Source: Chloroflexota bacterium (lineage in GTDB: Bacteria; Chloroflexota; UBA11872). Taken from it: a DNA stretch of 64,000 nt. The notes under the pieces are model-generated. The model was not told the origin of the DNA, did not search any database, and was given only the letters and a program-made list of their open reading frames with translations. Below, one piece after another: positions 25,297 to 33,303 of the stretch (its first letter is position 1; every line of letters begins with the position of its first letter). The position numbers and the translations under genes were made by a program. The stretch covers positions 62,001 through 126,000 of the forward strand of contig JAPOXD010000023.1 in assembly GCA_026707285.1 (NCBI GenBank). Reading direction: 5' to 3'.

Positions 25297-26478
25297 CTAG
25301 AAGTTCGTATACGACCCGTCGCGGCGGTGGAGCAGCGTCGAATTCCAGGGGCGAAGCTCCTGGCTCGCGGCAATCTCCTCGTCAACCTCGATCCCCAATC
25401 CCGGCTCGGTGGGCAGCGGATACCAGGTCCCGTCCAGCTCGACCTGCTTGGGATAGATCGCGCGGCGCTCGGGCGTCGTGTCGGAGTTGTCGTCGCCTCC
25501 TGACCCGCGCGGCGGCGTGCGCACCTCCAGCCAGGCGCAGTTGGGAATGGCCGCCAGGAAGTGCACCGACGCGGCCGTGCACAGCGGGCCGACCGGGTTG
25601 TGCGGCATGAGGTCGATGTAGTGCGCCTCGCACCAGGCGGCGACCTTCATCGCTTCCGTGAATCCGCCGACGTTGCAGATGTCGATGCGCATGAAGTTCG
25701 CCAGCCCGCGCTCGATATACGGCAGCGCTTGCCACTTGCTTTCGAACTCCTCGCCGATCGCGAACGGCACCTCGGTCATCGCGCGCAGCGTCTCGTAGGC
25801 CTCGGGCGTCTGGTCGCGGATCGGCTCCTCTAGGAAGTCAAGCGCCGCGCGGGGCAGCCGTTGGCAGAACGACGCCGCCTCGGCCACCGTCAGTCGGTGG
25901 TGATAGTCGATGCCCAGCACCGGCGCTTGACCGAGCGCTTCGCGCACACGGATCACCCACTCCGCGGTCAAAGCGATTGACTCGCGCGGTTCGAAGAGCC
26001 GCCCATCCTCACCGGCATCGGGCGTGCCCAGGCCCAGCCGGATGGCCGGCCAACCCTCCCCATGCAGGTGCAGCACGTCCTCCACCAGCTCGGGCCCGTA
26101 GGGCGCGGAGGCAGTGGCGAAGCCGGGGACGAAATCGCGGTGCCTTCCGCCCAGGAGCTCATAGACCGGCACGCCAAGCGCCTTGCCCTTCAGGTCGTAC
26201 AGGGCGATGTCGATGGCCGAGATCGCCGCGGTGAGCACCCGCCCGCCCTCGAAATACTGGCTGCGATAGAGCTCCTGCCACAGGGCGCCGATTTGCATCG
26301 GGTCGCGCCCGACCAGGTAGTCGCGGTAGTGCCGCACGGCGCCCTCGACCGCCCACTCGCGCGCCGACATGCCCGAGCACCCCCAGCCCACGAGGCCCGA
26401 ATCGGTCTCGACCTTGACGATGGTCTCGGCGCGCGGCCCGCCCCACGGCAGATAAGTCTTGACGTCGGTGATAGTCAT
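25297..26478 (-). CDS. Enolase-superfamily sugar-acid dehydratase (mandelate racemase/galactonate dehydratase type)
   Basis: 393 aa. The N-terminal capping domain (MTITDVKTYLPWGGPRAETI to about 120) is followed by a TIM barrel. Metal-ligand candidates are D191 in GIDYHH, E217/E218 in FLEEP and E243/E244 in IGEEF. H193 in the DxH motif and H293 in MPHNPVGP fit the acid/base histidines of DgoD-like acid-sugar dehydratases. The reaction would be removal of water from an aldonic acid to give a 2-keto-3-deoxy acid. Exact substrate unknown. It lies downstream of a glycosidase-like gene and a membrane protein on the same strand, consistent with a sugar-degradation operon; 15-bp gap to the preceding gene. 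Confidence 0.9.
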   Translation of the reverse strand: MTITDVKTYLPWGGPRAETIVKVETDSGLVGWGCSGMSAREWAVEGAVRHYRDYLVGRDPMQIGALWQELYRSQYFEGGRVLTAAISAIDIALYDLKGKALGVPVYELLGGRHRDFVPGFATASAPYGPELVEDVLHLHGEGWPAIRLGLGTPDAGEDGRLFEPRESIALTAEWVIRVREALGQAPVLGIDYHHRLTVAEAASFCQRLPRAALDFLEEPIRDQTPEAYETLRAMTEVPFAIGEEFESKWQALPYIERGLANFMRIDICNVGGFTEAMKVAAWCEAHYIDLMPHNPVGPLCTAASVHFLAAIPNCAWLEVRTPPRGSGGDDNSDTTPERRAIYPKQVELDGTWYPLPTEPGLGIEVDEEIAASQELRPWNSTLLHRRDGSYTNF

Positions 26479-26493
26479 GGCGGACTCGCTTTC

Positions 26494-27102
26494 CTACGGA
26501 GCGGCGGCAATGCCCTGCCGCCAGCAGTCGGGGAGGGAATCTCCGACATTGATCGCGTCATATGTGCTTCGTCGCCTCACGACCGACCCGAGATACACGC
26601 CCCGCGACCAGCCGTGGCACGAGAGAAAGTCCGTGGGGATCGGCTCGTTGTCGGCGTATCCCGCCAGGTCTTCTTGCAGACGGAAACAGGTCTCCGATTC
26701 CTCGTCGGGGGATATCCGATAGCTCACGCACCCCAGGTCCTCGTCGTCGGGATGGATGCGCTTGGCCGTCACGACGTACTCCGACCGCGACCCGAAGATG
26801 TTCTGATACCAGCCGCGTCCCCAGATGGTGCGCTCCGGGTGGTCGGTGTCGATGGTCACGAAAAATGCCAGCGGCAGCGCCAAACCCAGCGCGGCACCCA
26901 TGAAGCCCGTCACCATGTGAAGCGGCCAGGACGCTCGCAGACGCCTCGCCACACCCACGGCCAGGATCATTCCCACCAGCCCGGCCACGATCAGGAAGAT
27001 GGGCACGACCCAGCCGGCCGACCGCACGCCAAACGTCAGCAGCACCGCGATCGCCGCCGCCACAAACCCCCAGGCGATCCAGACGAACCGCTCGCTGGTC
27101 AC
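26494..27102 (-). CDS. Membrane protein of unknown function
   Basis: 202 aa from a GTG with no obvious Shine-Dalgarno. Three hydrophobic segments (about residues 9-27, 31-50, 60-82) are followed by a soluble region with four cysteines (CVSYRI, ETCFRL, LSCHGW, DCWRQG) that could form disulfides outside the cell. No family recognised. It lies 15 bp before the dehydratase gene and 21 bp after a glycosidase-like gene, so it is probably co-transcribed with both. Confidence 0.65.
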   Translation of the reverse strand: MTSERFVWIAWGFVAAAIAVLLTFGVRSAGWVVPIFLIVAGLVGMILAVGVARRLRASWPLHMVTGFMGAALGLALPLAFFVTIDTDHPERTIWGRGWYQNIFGSRSEYVVTAKRIHPDDEDLGCVSYRISPDEESETCFRLQEDLAGYADNEPIPTDFLSCHGWSRGVYLGSVVRRRSTYDAINVGDSLPDCWRQGIAAAP

Positions 27103-27123
27103 GGTTTCGCCAAGGGAGGCGGC

Positions 27124-27495
27124 TCAGCCGTCCGAGCTGGTGATCTGAAACGAGTAGAGCTGCGCGTCGTGCATGTAGAACCGCAGGTGGCGGTGCGGGA
27201 TGAAGGTCGAATACACCGTCCCCGAGTCGATTCCCTCCGGCAGCGGCAGCGTCGCGTCGCCGCCCCAGGTCACGACGTGGGAAATCGAGTCGCCCGTGAA
27301 CACGTCGCAGTCATCCGCGGATCGACCCTCCATCACCCGGTAGGTCACGTCCGCCGCCTCCACCTTGATATAGCCCTGCGGCCCGCAGGACGCGTTGATC
27401 ACCAGCCGGTCGCCCGGCGCGATGAACGCCTCCGTCAGCAGCATGCCCACGTGCTTGTCGTTCGTCCCGACCGACACGAAGCCATGCCGCCGCAG
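27124..27495. repeat. 372-bp tract identical to 30562-30933 (copy A side)
   Basis: Every base from the stop codon (27124) to 27495 matches 30562-30933 in the same orientation. The first mismatch is C/T at 27496/30934. Beyond the stop codons the flanks differ completely, and upstream the genes diverge at many positions. The pattern fits recent gene conversion between the two paralogues. Confidence 0.93.
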
Positions 27496-28689
27496 CTTGC
27501 CCAGTCCTAACCCGTAGGGATTGCGCTGCTGCGGCGACTTGGCGCCGGCGCCTCCGTAGTAGAACCACGACTCATCACCCACGTCCACCATGTGCGGCGC
27601 CGCCACGACCAGCTCGTCGAACGAGCCGGGGCCGCCGCCGGGGATCCAGGTGTGGGTCGGCCGCAGGCGGTCCCATTGGCGCGCGTCGCGGCTGAAGGCC
27701 AGCTGCGGATGCAGCTTGTACTCCGTCATGGCGAGCACGCCCAGGAACGCCACCCAGTGGCTCCCCAGCCGGTAGGGCCGCATGCTGTAGAACGAGTCGT
27801 CCAAGTTGTCCAGCTCCGGGTCCGGCGCAAGCGCCAGCCGCGGCTCGCTCCAGTGGTGGAAGTCTCGGCTCTGCGCCTGGAAGATGCGGCGCATGCCGCG
27901 CCGGTTCGACAATCCGTGCGCCGGATCCGTGGTCGAGCCGCCGGCGATGGCCTTCTCCACCAGTCCGACCCGGGGACGCGGCGCCATCTCCATCCACGGG
28001 TGCCGCGTCAGGATGTTGTAGGTGCGCGTCTCGGGGTCGAAGAACGGGTAGATGCTGTCGCCTTGTTTCGCGCCCAGGCCTTCGAACACGTGCGGCTCGT
28101 CGTAGGTCGTCCAATGGATGCTGTCCGCCGAATAGGCCCGCCGCACGTTCGCTCCGGGAAGCTCGTCCGCCACCCGAAAGCCCGGCGGCCCGATCTCATA
28201 GATCGCCTTGTAGCGACGCGCCGGATCCGTCTCCAGAGGGTCGTCCAGCGGCGCCAGTCCCCACACGTTGCCGTGGGTTCGGTCACCCATCACGATGTTG
28301 GTGTCGTGCCCGTCCTCGTGCACGATCCCCATGGGCGGCTTGACCCAGGTGTAGCCGTCCTCCGAGCGCGCGTAGCAGACGCGAAAGCGGGAAATGTCGT
28401 AGTCGATCAGGGTGCCGCCGGTGCGGGCGGCCTTCTCTTGGTCGATGTCGAAGTCGGAGTAGAGGAGGTGGAAGACGCCGTCGTCGTCACGCCACACCTT
28501 GTAGTCGTCGGCGTGCATGTTGACGTGGTGCTCCCACGGTTTGTCCTGGACTAGGATCGGGTTGCCCTCGTACATCTCCGGCGTATGCACCGTCCGGGAG
28601 ATGTTCTGGATCTCCTCGATCATCCCGGTGTCGAAGAAGTACTGCGGCGTGTCGCGAATGTGCAGCTCGGTCGAGTCGAGGTCAGCCAT
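27124..28689 (-). CDS. Five-bladed-propeller glycoside-hydrolase-like protein, copy A
   Basis: 521 aa from the ATG of MADLDSTELHIRDTPQYFFD; a longer frame exists but the second copy begins at the same ATG. No signal peptide, so probably cytoplasmic. NPILVQDKPWE, YKVWRDDDGVFHLLYSDFDI, RRAYSADSIHWTTYDEP and DFHHWSEPRLAL are blade-like repeats with the W/D-rich turns of the GH32/43/62/68/130 propeller group. No full set of catalytic motifs of a named family can be assigned by eye. The C-terminal about 130 residues (EAFIAPGDRLVINASCGPQG...) look like a beta-sandwich module. Divergent from the GH32-like gene (199-bp spacer); downstream genes are a membrane protein and a dehydratase. A paralogue lies at 30562-32127. 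Confidence 0.75.
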   Translation of the reverse strand: MADLDSTELHIRDTPQYFFDTGMIEEIQNISRTVHTPEMYEGNPILVQDKPWEHHVNMHADDYKVWRDDDGVFHLLYSDFDIDQEKAARTGGTLIDYDISRFRVCYARSEDGYTWVKPPMGIVHEDGHDTNIVMGDRTHGNVWGLAPLDDPLETDPARRYKAIYEIGPPGFRVADELPGANVRRAYSADSIHWTTYDEPHVFEGLGAKQGDSIYPFFDPETRTYNILTRHPWMEMAPRPRVGLVEKAIAGGSTTDPAHGLSNRRGMRRIFQAQSRDFHHWSEPRLALAPDPELDNLDDSFYSMRPYRLGSHWVAFLGVLAMTEYKLHPQLAFSRDARQWDRLRPTHTWIPGGGPGSFDELVVAAPHMVDVGDESWFYYGGAGAKSPQQRNPYGLGLGKLRRHGFVSVGTNDKHVGMLLTEAFIAPGDRLVINASCGPQGYIKVEAADVTYRVMEGRSADDCDVFTGDSISHVVTWGGDATLPLPEGIDSGTVYSTFIPHRHLRFYMHDAQLYSFQITSSDG

Positions 28690-28888
28690 GGGTGTGCTCC
28701 CGTGACTCAAACCTAGCGACCGTAGCACCTTGACGGGCAACCCAAGGTGCAGGGCGACACGAGGCTCCACGGCCAGGCGCCCTCGGCAACTGGCGTCGCG
28801 GGCGGTCCATAGGAGCAGCACGCCGATCTATAGTGGCCGCCAGGTGCCGGGGCCGGCTGGCGCCAAGAGAACGGCACGCGAGCAACCA
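28690..28888. promoter_or_regulatory. Divergent spacer between glycosidase-like copy A and the GH32-like gene
   Basis: This 199-bp region must contain start signals for both directions. A TATAGT-like -10 occurs near 28830 on the plus strand but no clear -35 was found; no operator-like repeat was seen. Confidence 0.3.
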
Positions 28889-30436
28889 ATGTCCGACTAC
28901 AGGTCGCGCGTACCCAGGTACACCTTTCCGACCTCGCTGGAAGCCCAGGAAGCGGCGCTCGCCACAAATCCGCTCATGCATCGGTTGCAGGCGTCGCGGG
29001 CGGCGCTCGCAGACGACCCGTACCGCCCGATTTATCATTATGTCAATCCGGAGTCCACGCTCAACGATCCCAACGGCCTCTGCTTCTGGCAGGGCAACTG
29101 GCACCTCTTCTATCAGGCCTATCCGCCGGAAGATCCGCGTCAACATTGGGGCCACGCCGTGTCAGCGGACCTCGTGCATTGGCGCGACCTCCCCTACTGC
29201 ATCTATCCCGACCCCGAAGAGAAGTGCTTTTCCGGCTCGACCCTAGTGGAGGACGACCGGGTCATCGCCATGTACTTCGGCACGCAGGTCGGCAACATGG
29301 TGGCCACGTCGAGCGATCCGCTGCTGCTCAACTGGACGAAAATTGCCAACCGGGCGGTGATTCCGATTGCCGCGCCCGACGGATCGCCCCTGCCATACAC
29401 CGTCTACGACCCCTGCATCTGGAAGAAAGACGGCGTCTACTACTCCCTCTCGGGCTGGGCGCGACCCGGGGGTCCCGCCGGCAAGCCGATCCGCGCGAAT
29501 TTCCTGTTTCGCTCCACCGACCTCGAGCATTGGGAATACCTGCACCCGTTCGTCGAAGGCGACCGCTACACCTTGGTCGGCGACGACGGCTCGGTGCCCT
29601 ATTTCTGGCCGATCGGCGACCGGCACATCCTGCTCTTCGCGAGCCACATGACGGGCGCCCAATACTTGCTGGGGGACTACGACACGGCGCGGGACAAGTT
29701 CGTGGCCACCCACGGGGGACGGTTCAATTTCGGCGCCATGCGGCCCGCCGGCATCCATGCGCCCTCCGGCACGCCGGACGGCCGGGGCGGCGTCATCGCA
29801 ATCTTCAACATGAACGAGGGCAAGCCAACCGAGGGTTGGAACCAGATCATGTCACTGCCGCGGCGCCTGACGCTCGACGGTGACGACCTGTTCATGGAAC
29901 CGGTGCCGGCGGTCGCGGAGCTGCGGGACGCTCACTCGCACCTGGGGACGACCCGGCTGCCCGCAAACGTGGAGCGCGTGTTCGAGTCGGTCCAGGGCCG
30001 GTCGCTCGAACTCGTGGCCGTGCTCGATCCCCAGGACGCACCCATGGTCGAGCTGAATGTCCTGCGCTCGTCGGGCAAGGAGGAGTTCACAGGCATCGCC
30101 TTCTACAGGAACCGGGGACATTTCGAGCGCGTCTTGGGTACCGGGCGGCATTTCAGCCTGGTCACCATCGACACGTCGTACGCGTCGGAGGCCGCCGATG
30201 TCCTTTCACGAGCTCCGGAAACGGCGCCGGTCAACATCGAGCCGGATGAGCCCGTCGAGTTGCGGGTCTTCGTCGACCACAGCGTCGTCGAGGTGTTCGT
30301 CAACTCCAAGCAATGCGCGGCGGTTCGCGTCTATCCGCAGCGGCCCGACAGCATAGGGGTATCGCTGCGAGCGCAAGGGGCCGAAGCCCTGCTCAAGTCG
30401 CTCGACGCGTGGACCATGCGCTCGATCTGGCATTGA
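28889..30436 (+). CDS. GH32-like glycoside hydrolase (beta-fructosidase fold)
   Basis: 515 aa from the ATG of MSDYRSRVPRYTFPTS; no signal peptide. N59-D-P-N-G63 is the GH32 nucleophile motif (D60) and HWGHAVSADLVHWRDLP follows as usual. The RDP motif is replaced by YDP (173-175) and the EC acid/base motif by SV in SVPYFWPIGD (from 235), so fructosidase activity on sucrose-like substrates is not assured. The C-terminal beta-sandwich module has LRVFVDHSVVEVFVNSKQCA, the classic GH32 C-domain signature. It probably cleaves a non-reducing terminal sugar of an imported oligosaccharide. A second homologue is at 51787-53229. Transcribed toward glycosidase-like copy B, with a hairpin between the stops. 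Confidence 0.88.
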   Translation: MSDYRSRVPRYTFPTSLEAQEAALATNPLMHRLQASRAALADDPYRPIYHYVNPESTLNDPNGLCFWQGNWHLFYQAYPPEDPRQHWGHAVSADLVHWRDLPYCIYPDPEEKCFSGSTLVEDDRVIAMYFGTQVGNMVATSSDPLLLNWTKIANRAVIPIAAPDGSPLPYTVYDPCIWKKDGVYYSLSGWARPGGPAGKPIRANFLFRSTDLEHWEYLHPFVEGDRYTLVGDDGSVPYFWPIGDRHILLFASHMTGAQYLLGDYDTARDKFVATHGGRFNFGAMRPAGIHAPSGTPDGRGGVIAIFNMNEGKPTEGWNQIMSLPRRLTLDGDDLFMEPVPAVAELRDAHSHLGTTRLPANVERVFESVQGRSLELVAVLDPQDAPMVELNVLRSSGKEEFTGIAFYRNRGHFERVLGTGRHFSLVTIDTSYASEAADVLSRAPETAPVNIEPDEPVELRVFVDHSVVEVFVNSKQCAAVRVYPQRPDSIGVSLRAQGAEALLKSLDAWTMRSIWH

Positions 30437-30482
30437 CGCCGATTGAACCGGCCCCGACCCGGTCGTTGCCTCACAGCCTCCA

Positions 30483-30506
30483 GGGCGCCGCGATGCGTCG
30501 GCGCCC
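30483..30506. terminator. Possible bidirectional terminator hairpin
   Basis: GGGCGCCG (30483-30490) pairs with CGGCGCCC (30499-30506) around an 8-nt loop between two convergent genes, followed on the plus strand by TTCG. There is no long T-tract, so intrinsic termination is only likely. Confidence 0.45.
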
Positions 30507-30561
30507 TTCGAGTGGCTTCGTTGCCGTTGGCCGAGCCATCCTGGCCGTTCCCCCAGCCTGG

Positions 30562-30933
30562 TCAGCCGTCCGAGCTGGTGATCTGAAACGAGTAGAGCTG
30601 CGCGTCGTGCATGTAGAACCGCAGGTGGCGGTGCGGGATGAAGGTCGAATACACCGTCCCCGAGTCGATTCCCTCCGGCAGCGGCAGCGTCGCGTCGCCG
30701 CCCCAGGTCACGACGTGGGAAATCGAGTCGCCCGTGAACACGTCGCAGTCATCCGCGGATCGACCCTCCATCACCCGGTAGGTCACGTCCGCCGCCTCCA
30801 CCTTGATATAGCCCTGCGGCCCGCAGGACGCGTTGATCACCAGCCGGTCGCCCGGCGCGATGAACGCCTCCGTCAGCAGCATGCCCACGTGCTTGTCGTT
30901 CGTCCCGACCGACACGAAGCCATGCCGCCGCAG
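30562..30933. repeat. 372-bp tract identical to 27124-27495 (copy B side)
   Basis: Partner of the identical tract in copy A, beginning exactly at the stop codon and ending at the first mismatch (30934). It encodes about the last 123 residues. Confidence 0.93.
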
Positions 30934-32127
30934 TTTGCCCAGTCCTAACGCGTAGGGGCTGCGATCCCGCGCGGATAGGGCGCCGGCGCCCCCGAAGTAG
31001 AACCACGACTCATCGCCCACGTCCACCATGTGCGGCGCCGCCACGATGAACTCGCCGAACGAGCCCTTCCCCCCGCTCTCGATCCAGGCGTGCGTCGGCC
31101 GCAGGCGGTCCCATTGGCGCGCGTCCCGGCTGTAGGCCAGCTGCGGGAACATCGTGCGCGTGGTCATGTTGAGCACGCCCAGAAACCCGACCCAATGGCT
31201 GCCAAGCCGGTAGGGCCGCATGCAGTAGAACGAGTCGTCCAGGTTGTCCAGCTCCGGGTCCGGCGCCAGCGCCAGCCGCGGCTCGCTCCAGTGGTGGAAG
31301 TCCCGGCTCTGGGCAAAGAAGATGCGCCGCATCCCCCGCCGGTTCGACAGCCCGTGCGCCGGGTCGGTGGTCGAGCCGCCGGCGATGGCCTGCTCCACCA
31401 GTCCCGCCCGCGGCCGCGGCGCCAGCTCCATCCACGGATGGCGCGTGAGGATGCAGTACGTGCGAGTCTCGGGGTCGAAGAAGGGAAAAATGCCGTCGCC
31501 CTGCTTGGCGCCCAGGCCCTCGAACATGGGCGGCTCGTCATAGGTCGTCCAGTGGATGCTGTCGGCGGAATACGCGCGCCGCACGTTCGCCCCGGGCAGC
31601 TCGTCCGCCACCCGAAAGCCCGGCGGCCCGATCTCATAAAACGCCTTGTAGCGGCGCGCCGGATCCGCCTCCAGCGGATCGTCCAGCGGCGCCAGGCCCC
31701 ACACATTCCCGTGCGTTCGGTCGCCCATCACGATGTTGGTGTTGTGCCCGTCCTCGTGCACGATCCCCATCGGCGGCTTTTCCCAGGTGACGCCGTCCTC
31801 CGAGCGCGCGTAGCAGACGCGAAAACGGGCAATGTCGTAGTCGATCAACGTGCCGCCCGTGCGGCGCGACTTCTCGTGGTCGATGTCGAAGTCGTTGTAG
31901 AGGAGGTGAAAGACGCCATCGTCGTCACGCCAGACCTTGTAGTCGTCGGCGTGAAGGTTGACGTGGTGCTCCCACGGCTTGTCTTGGACCAGGATCGGGT
32001 TGCCCTCGAACATCTCCGGGCTGTGCACGGTGCGGGAGATGTTCTGGATCTCCTCGATCATGCCGGTGTCGAAGAAGTACTGCGGTGTGTCCCGGATGTG
32101 CAGTTCGGTCGAGTCGAGGTCAGCCAT
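30562..32127 (-). CDS. Five-bladed-propeller glycoside-hydrolase-like protein, copy B
   Basis: 521 aa, the same length as copy A and collinear with it throughout. Differences are scattered over roughly the first 390 residues (for example HSPEMFEGN for HTPEMYEGN, SARDRSPYALGLG for SPQQRNPYGLGLG), while about the last 124 residues are identical at DNA level. The N-terminus MADLDSTELHIRDTPQYFFD, the blade-like repeats and the absence of a signal peptide are shared. It lies 81 bp downstream of the operon 3 permease B gene on the same strand, linking this family directly to a solute importer. Likely cytoplasmic hydrolysis or phosphorolysis of an imported oligosaccharide (inference). Confidence 0.77.
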   Translation of the reverse strand: MADLDSTELHIRDTPQYFFDTGMIEEIQNISRTVHSPEMFEGNPILVQDKPWEHHVNLHADDYKVWRDDDGVFHLLYNDFDIDHEKSRRTGGTLIDYDIARFRVCYARSEDGVTWEKPPMGIVHEDGHNTNIVMGDRTHGNVWGLAPLDDPLEADPARRYKAFYEIGPPGFRVADELPGANVRRAYSADSIHWTTYDEPPMFEGLGAKQGDGIFPFFDPETRTYCILTRHPWMELAPRPRAGLVEQAIAGGSTTDPAHGLSNRRGMRRIFFAQSRDFHHWSEPRLALAPDPELDNLDDSFYCMRPYRLGSHWVGFLGVLNMTTRTMFPQLAYSRDARQWDRLRPTHAWIESGGKGSFGEFIVAAPHMVDVGDESWFYFGGAGALSARDRSPYALGLGKLRRHGFVSVGTNDKHVGMLLTEAFIAPGDRLVINASCGPQGYIKVEAADVTYRVMEGRSADDCDVFTGDSISHVVTWGGDATLPLPEGIDSGTVYSTFIPHRHLRFYMHDAQLYSFQITSSDG

Positions 32128-32208
32128 GGGACGGTCCCTGGAACCGTGATTGGGTCACCGTAGCACCGGGGACACCGCGCAAACTCCCGTTGCGCATCCG
32201 GCCTTCTG

Positions 32209-33183
32209 CTAGGCGCCGCTCGATCCTTCGAGACGCACGCGCGGGTCGATATAGGTGTAGAGCACGTCGACGACGAGGTTCATGAACGCGTAGATCACCG
32301 CCGCCAGGACCACCAGACCTTGAACGATGGGATAGTCGCGCTGGGTGATGGCGTTGATGAGCTGAAATCCGAGGCCCTGGCGGGTAAACACCGCCTCGAT
32401 CACCACCGCCCCGCCGAGCAGACCGCCGAACTCGAGCCCGATCACCGTCACCACGGGAATCAGCGCATTGCGCAGGGCGTGGAGCCAGATCACCGCGCGC
32501 TCGCGCAGGCCCTTGGCGCGCGCCGTGCGGATGTAGTCCCTCGACATCACGTCCAGCATCGACGACCGGGTCAGCCGGGCCAGGATCGCGGAGGCCGCCA
32601 GGCCCAGGGTGATCGACGGCAAGATCAGCTCCTTGCCGTGACCGTTCGAAATCGCCGGCAGCCAGCCGAGCGTAATGCTGAAGATAAAGATCAAGACCAG
32701 CCCCAGCAGAAACTGGGGCACCGACACGCCGATGATCGCGAACATCTGGGCCGCGTAGTCGATGATGGTGTGGTGCTTGATCGCGGACAGGATGCCCGCG
32801 GTCAATCCCACGACAATGGCGACCGACATCCCCACCAGCGTGATTTGCATGGTCGCCGGCCAGTGGTCGCCAATGATGTGCAGCACCGGCCGCTTCTTGC
32901 GGATGGAGATCCCCAGGTCGCCCCGCACCAGGTCCGCCAGATACAGCACGTACTGGTGGGGCATCGACTTGTCGAGGTTGTAGGCCTCGCGCAGCCGCGC
33001 GAGCGTGGACTCCGATTCGAGGCCGGCGGCCGACGCGCTGGCCTGTCCCGGCTGATCCTGGCCGAAGTAGTAGAGCGTGATCGGATCGCCGGGCACCAGG
33101 CGCAGCAGCACGAACGCCACCGTCACCACACCCAGGGTGACCGGAATGATGTAGAGCACCCGTCGCAGGATGTAGGCGCCCAT
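32209..33183 (-). CDS. ABC transporter permease, DppB/OppB family (operon 3)
   Basis: 324 aa. MGAYILRRVLYIIPVTLGVV, LRLVPGDPITLYYFGQDQPG and the EAA loop DYIRTARAKGLRERAVIWLHALRNALIPV identify the family, and the C-terminus is VLYTYIDPRVRLEGSSGA. Closer by eye to the operon 2 permease than to that of operon 1 in the EAA region. It follows the binding-protein gene after 120 bp with a GC-rich hairpin and precedes glycosidase-like copy B. No ATPase gene is present. Confidence 0.95.
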   Translation of the reverse strand: MGAYILRRVLYIIPVTLGVVTVAFVLLRLVPGDPITLYYFGQDQPGQASASAAGLESESTLARLREAYNLDKSMPHQYVLYLADLVRGDLGISIRKKRPVLHIIGDHWPATMQITLVGMSVAIVVGLTAGILSAIKHHTIIDYAAQMFAIIGVSVPQFLLGLVLIFIFSITLGWLPAISNGHGKELILPSITLGLAASAILARLTRSSMLDVMSRDYIRTARAKGLRERAVIWLHALRNALIPVVTVIGLEFGGLLGGAVVIEAVFTRQGLGFQLINAITQRDYPIVQGLVVLAAVIYAFMNLVVDVLYTYIDPRVRLEGSSGA

Positions 33184-33196
33184 GGCTATGCCAAGC

Positions 33197-33224
33197 GGGC
33201 GCGGCGCCTTGCGGCGCCGCGCCC
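33197..33224 (-). promoter_or_regulatory. Strong GC hairpin between binding-protein and permease genes
   Basis: A perfect 12-bp stem (33197-33208 with 33213-33224, TTGC loop) lies 79 bp downstream of the binding-protein stop and 13 bp upstream of the permease start. Same position type as the hairpin in operon 1 and the one after the amino-acid binding protein. Confidence 0.6.
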
Positions 33225-33303
33225 GGCTTCAGCTCGACCGATGCCGTTTCCCGGCATTTTGGCCCCCGAGGCTGTGCTCATCGAAACGATGCGACAGGCG
33301 CTC

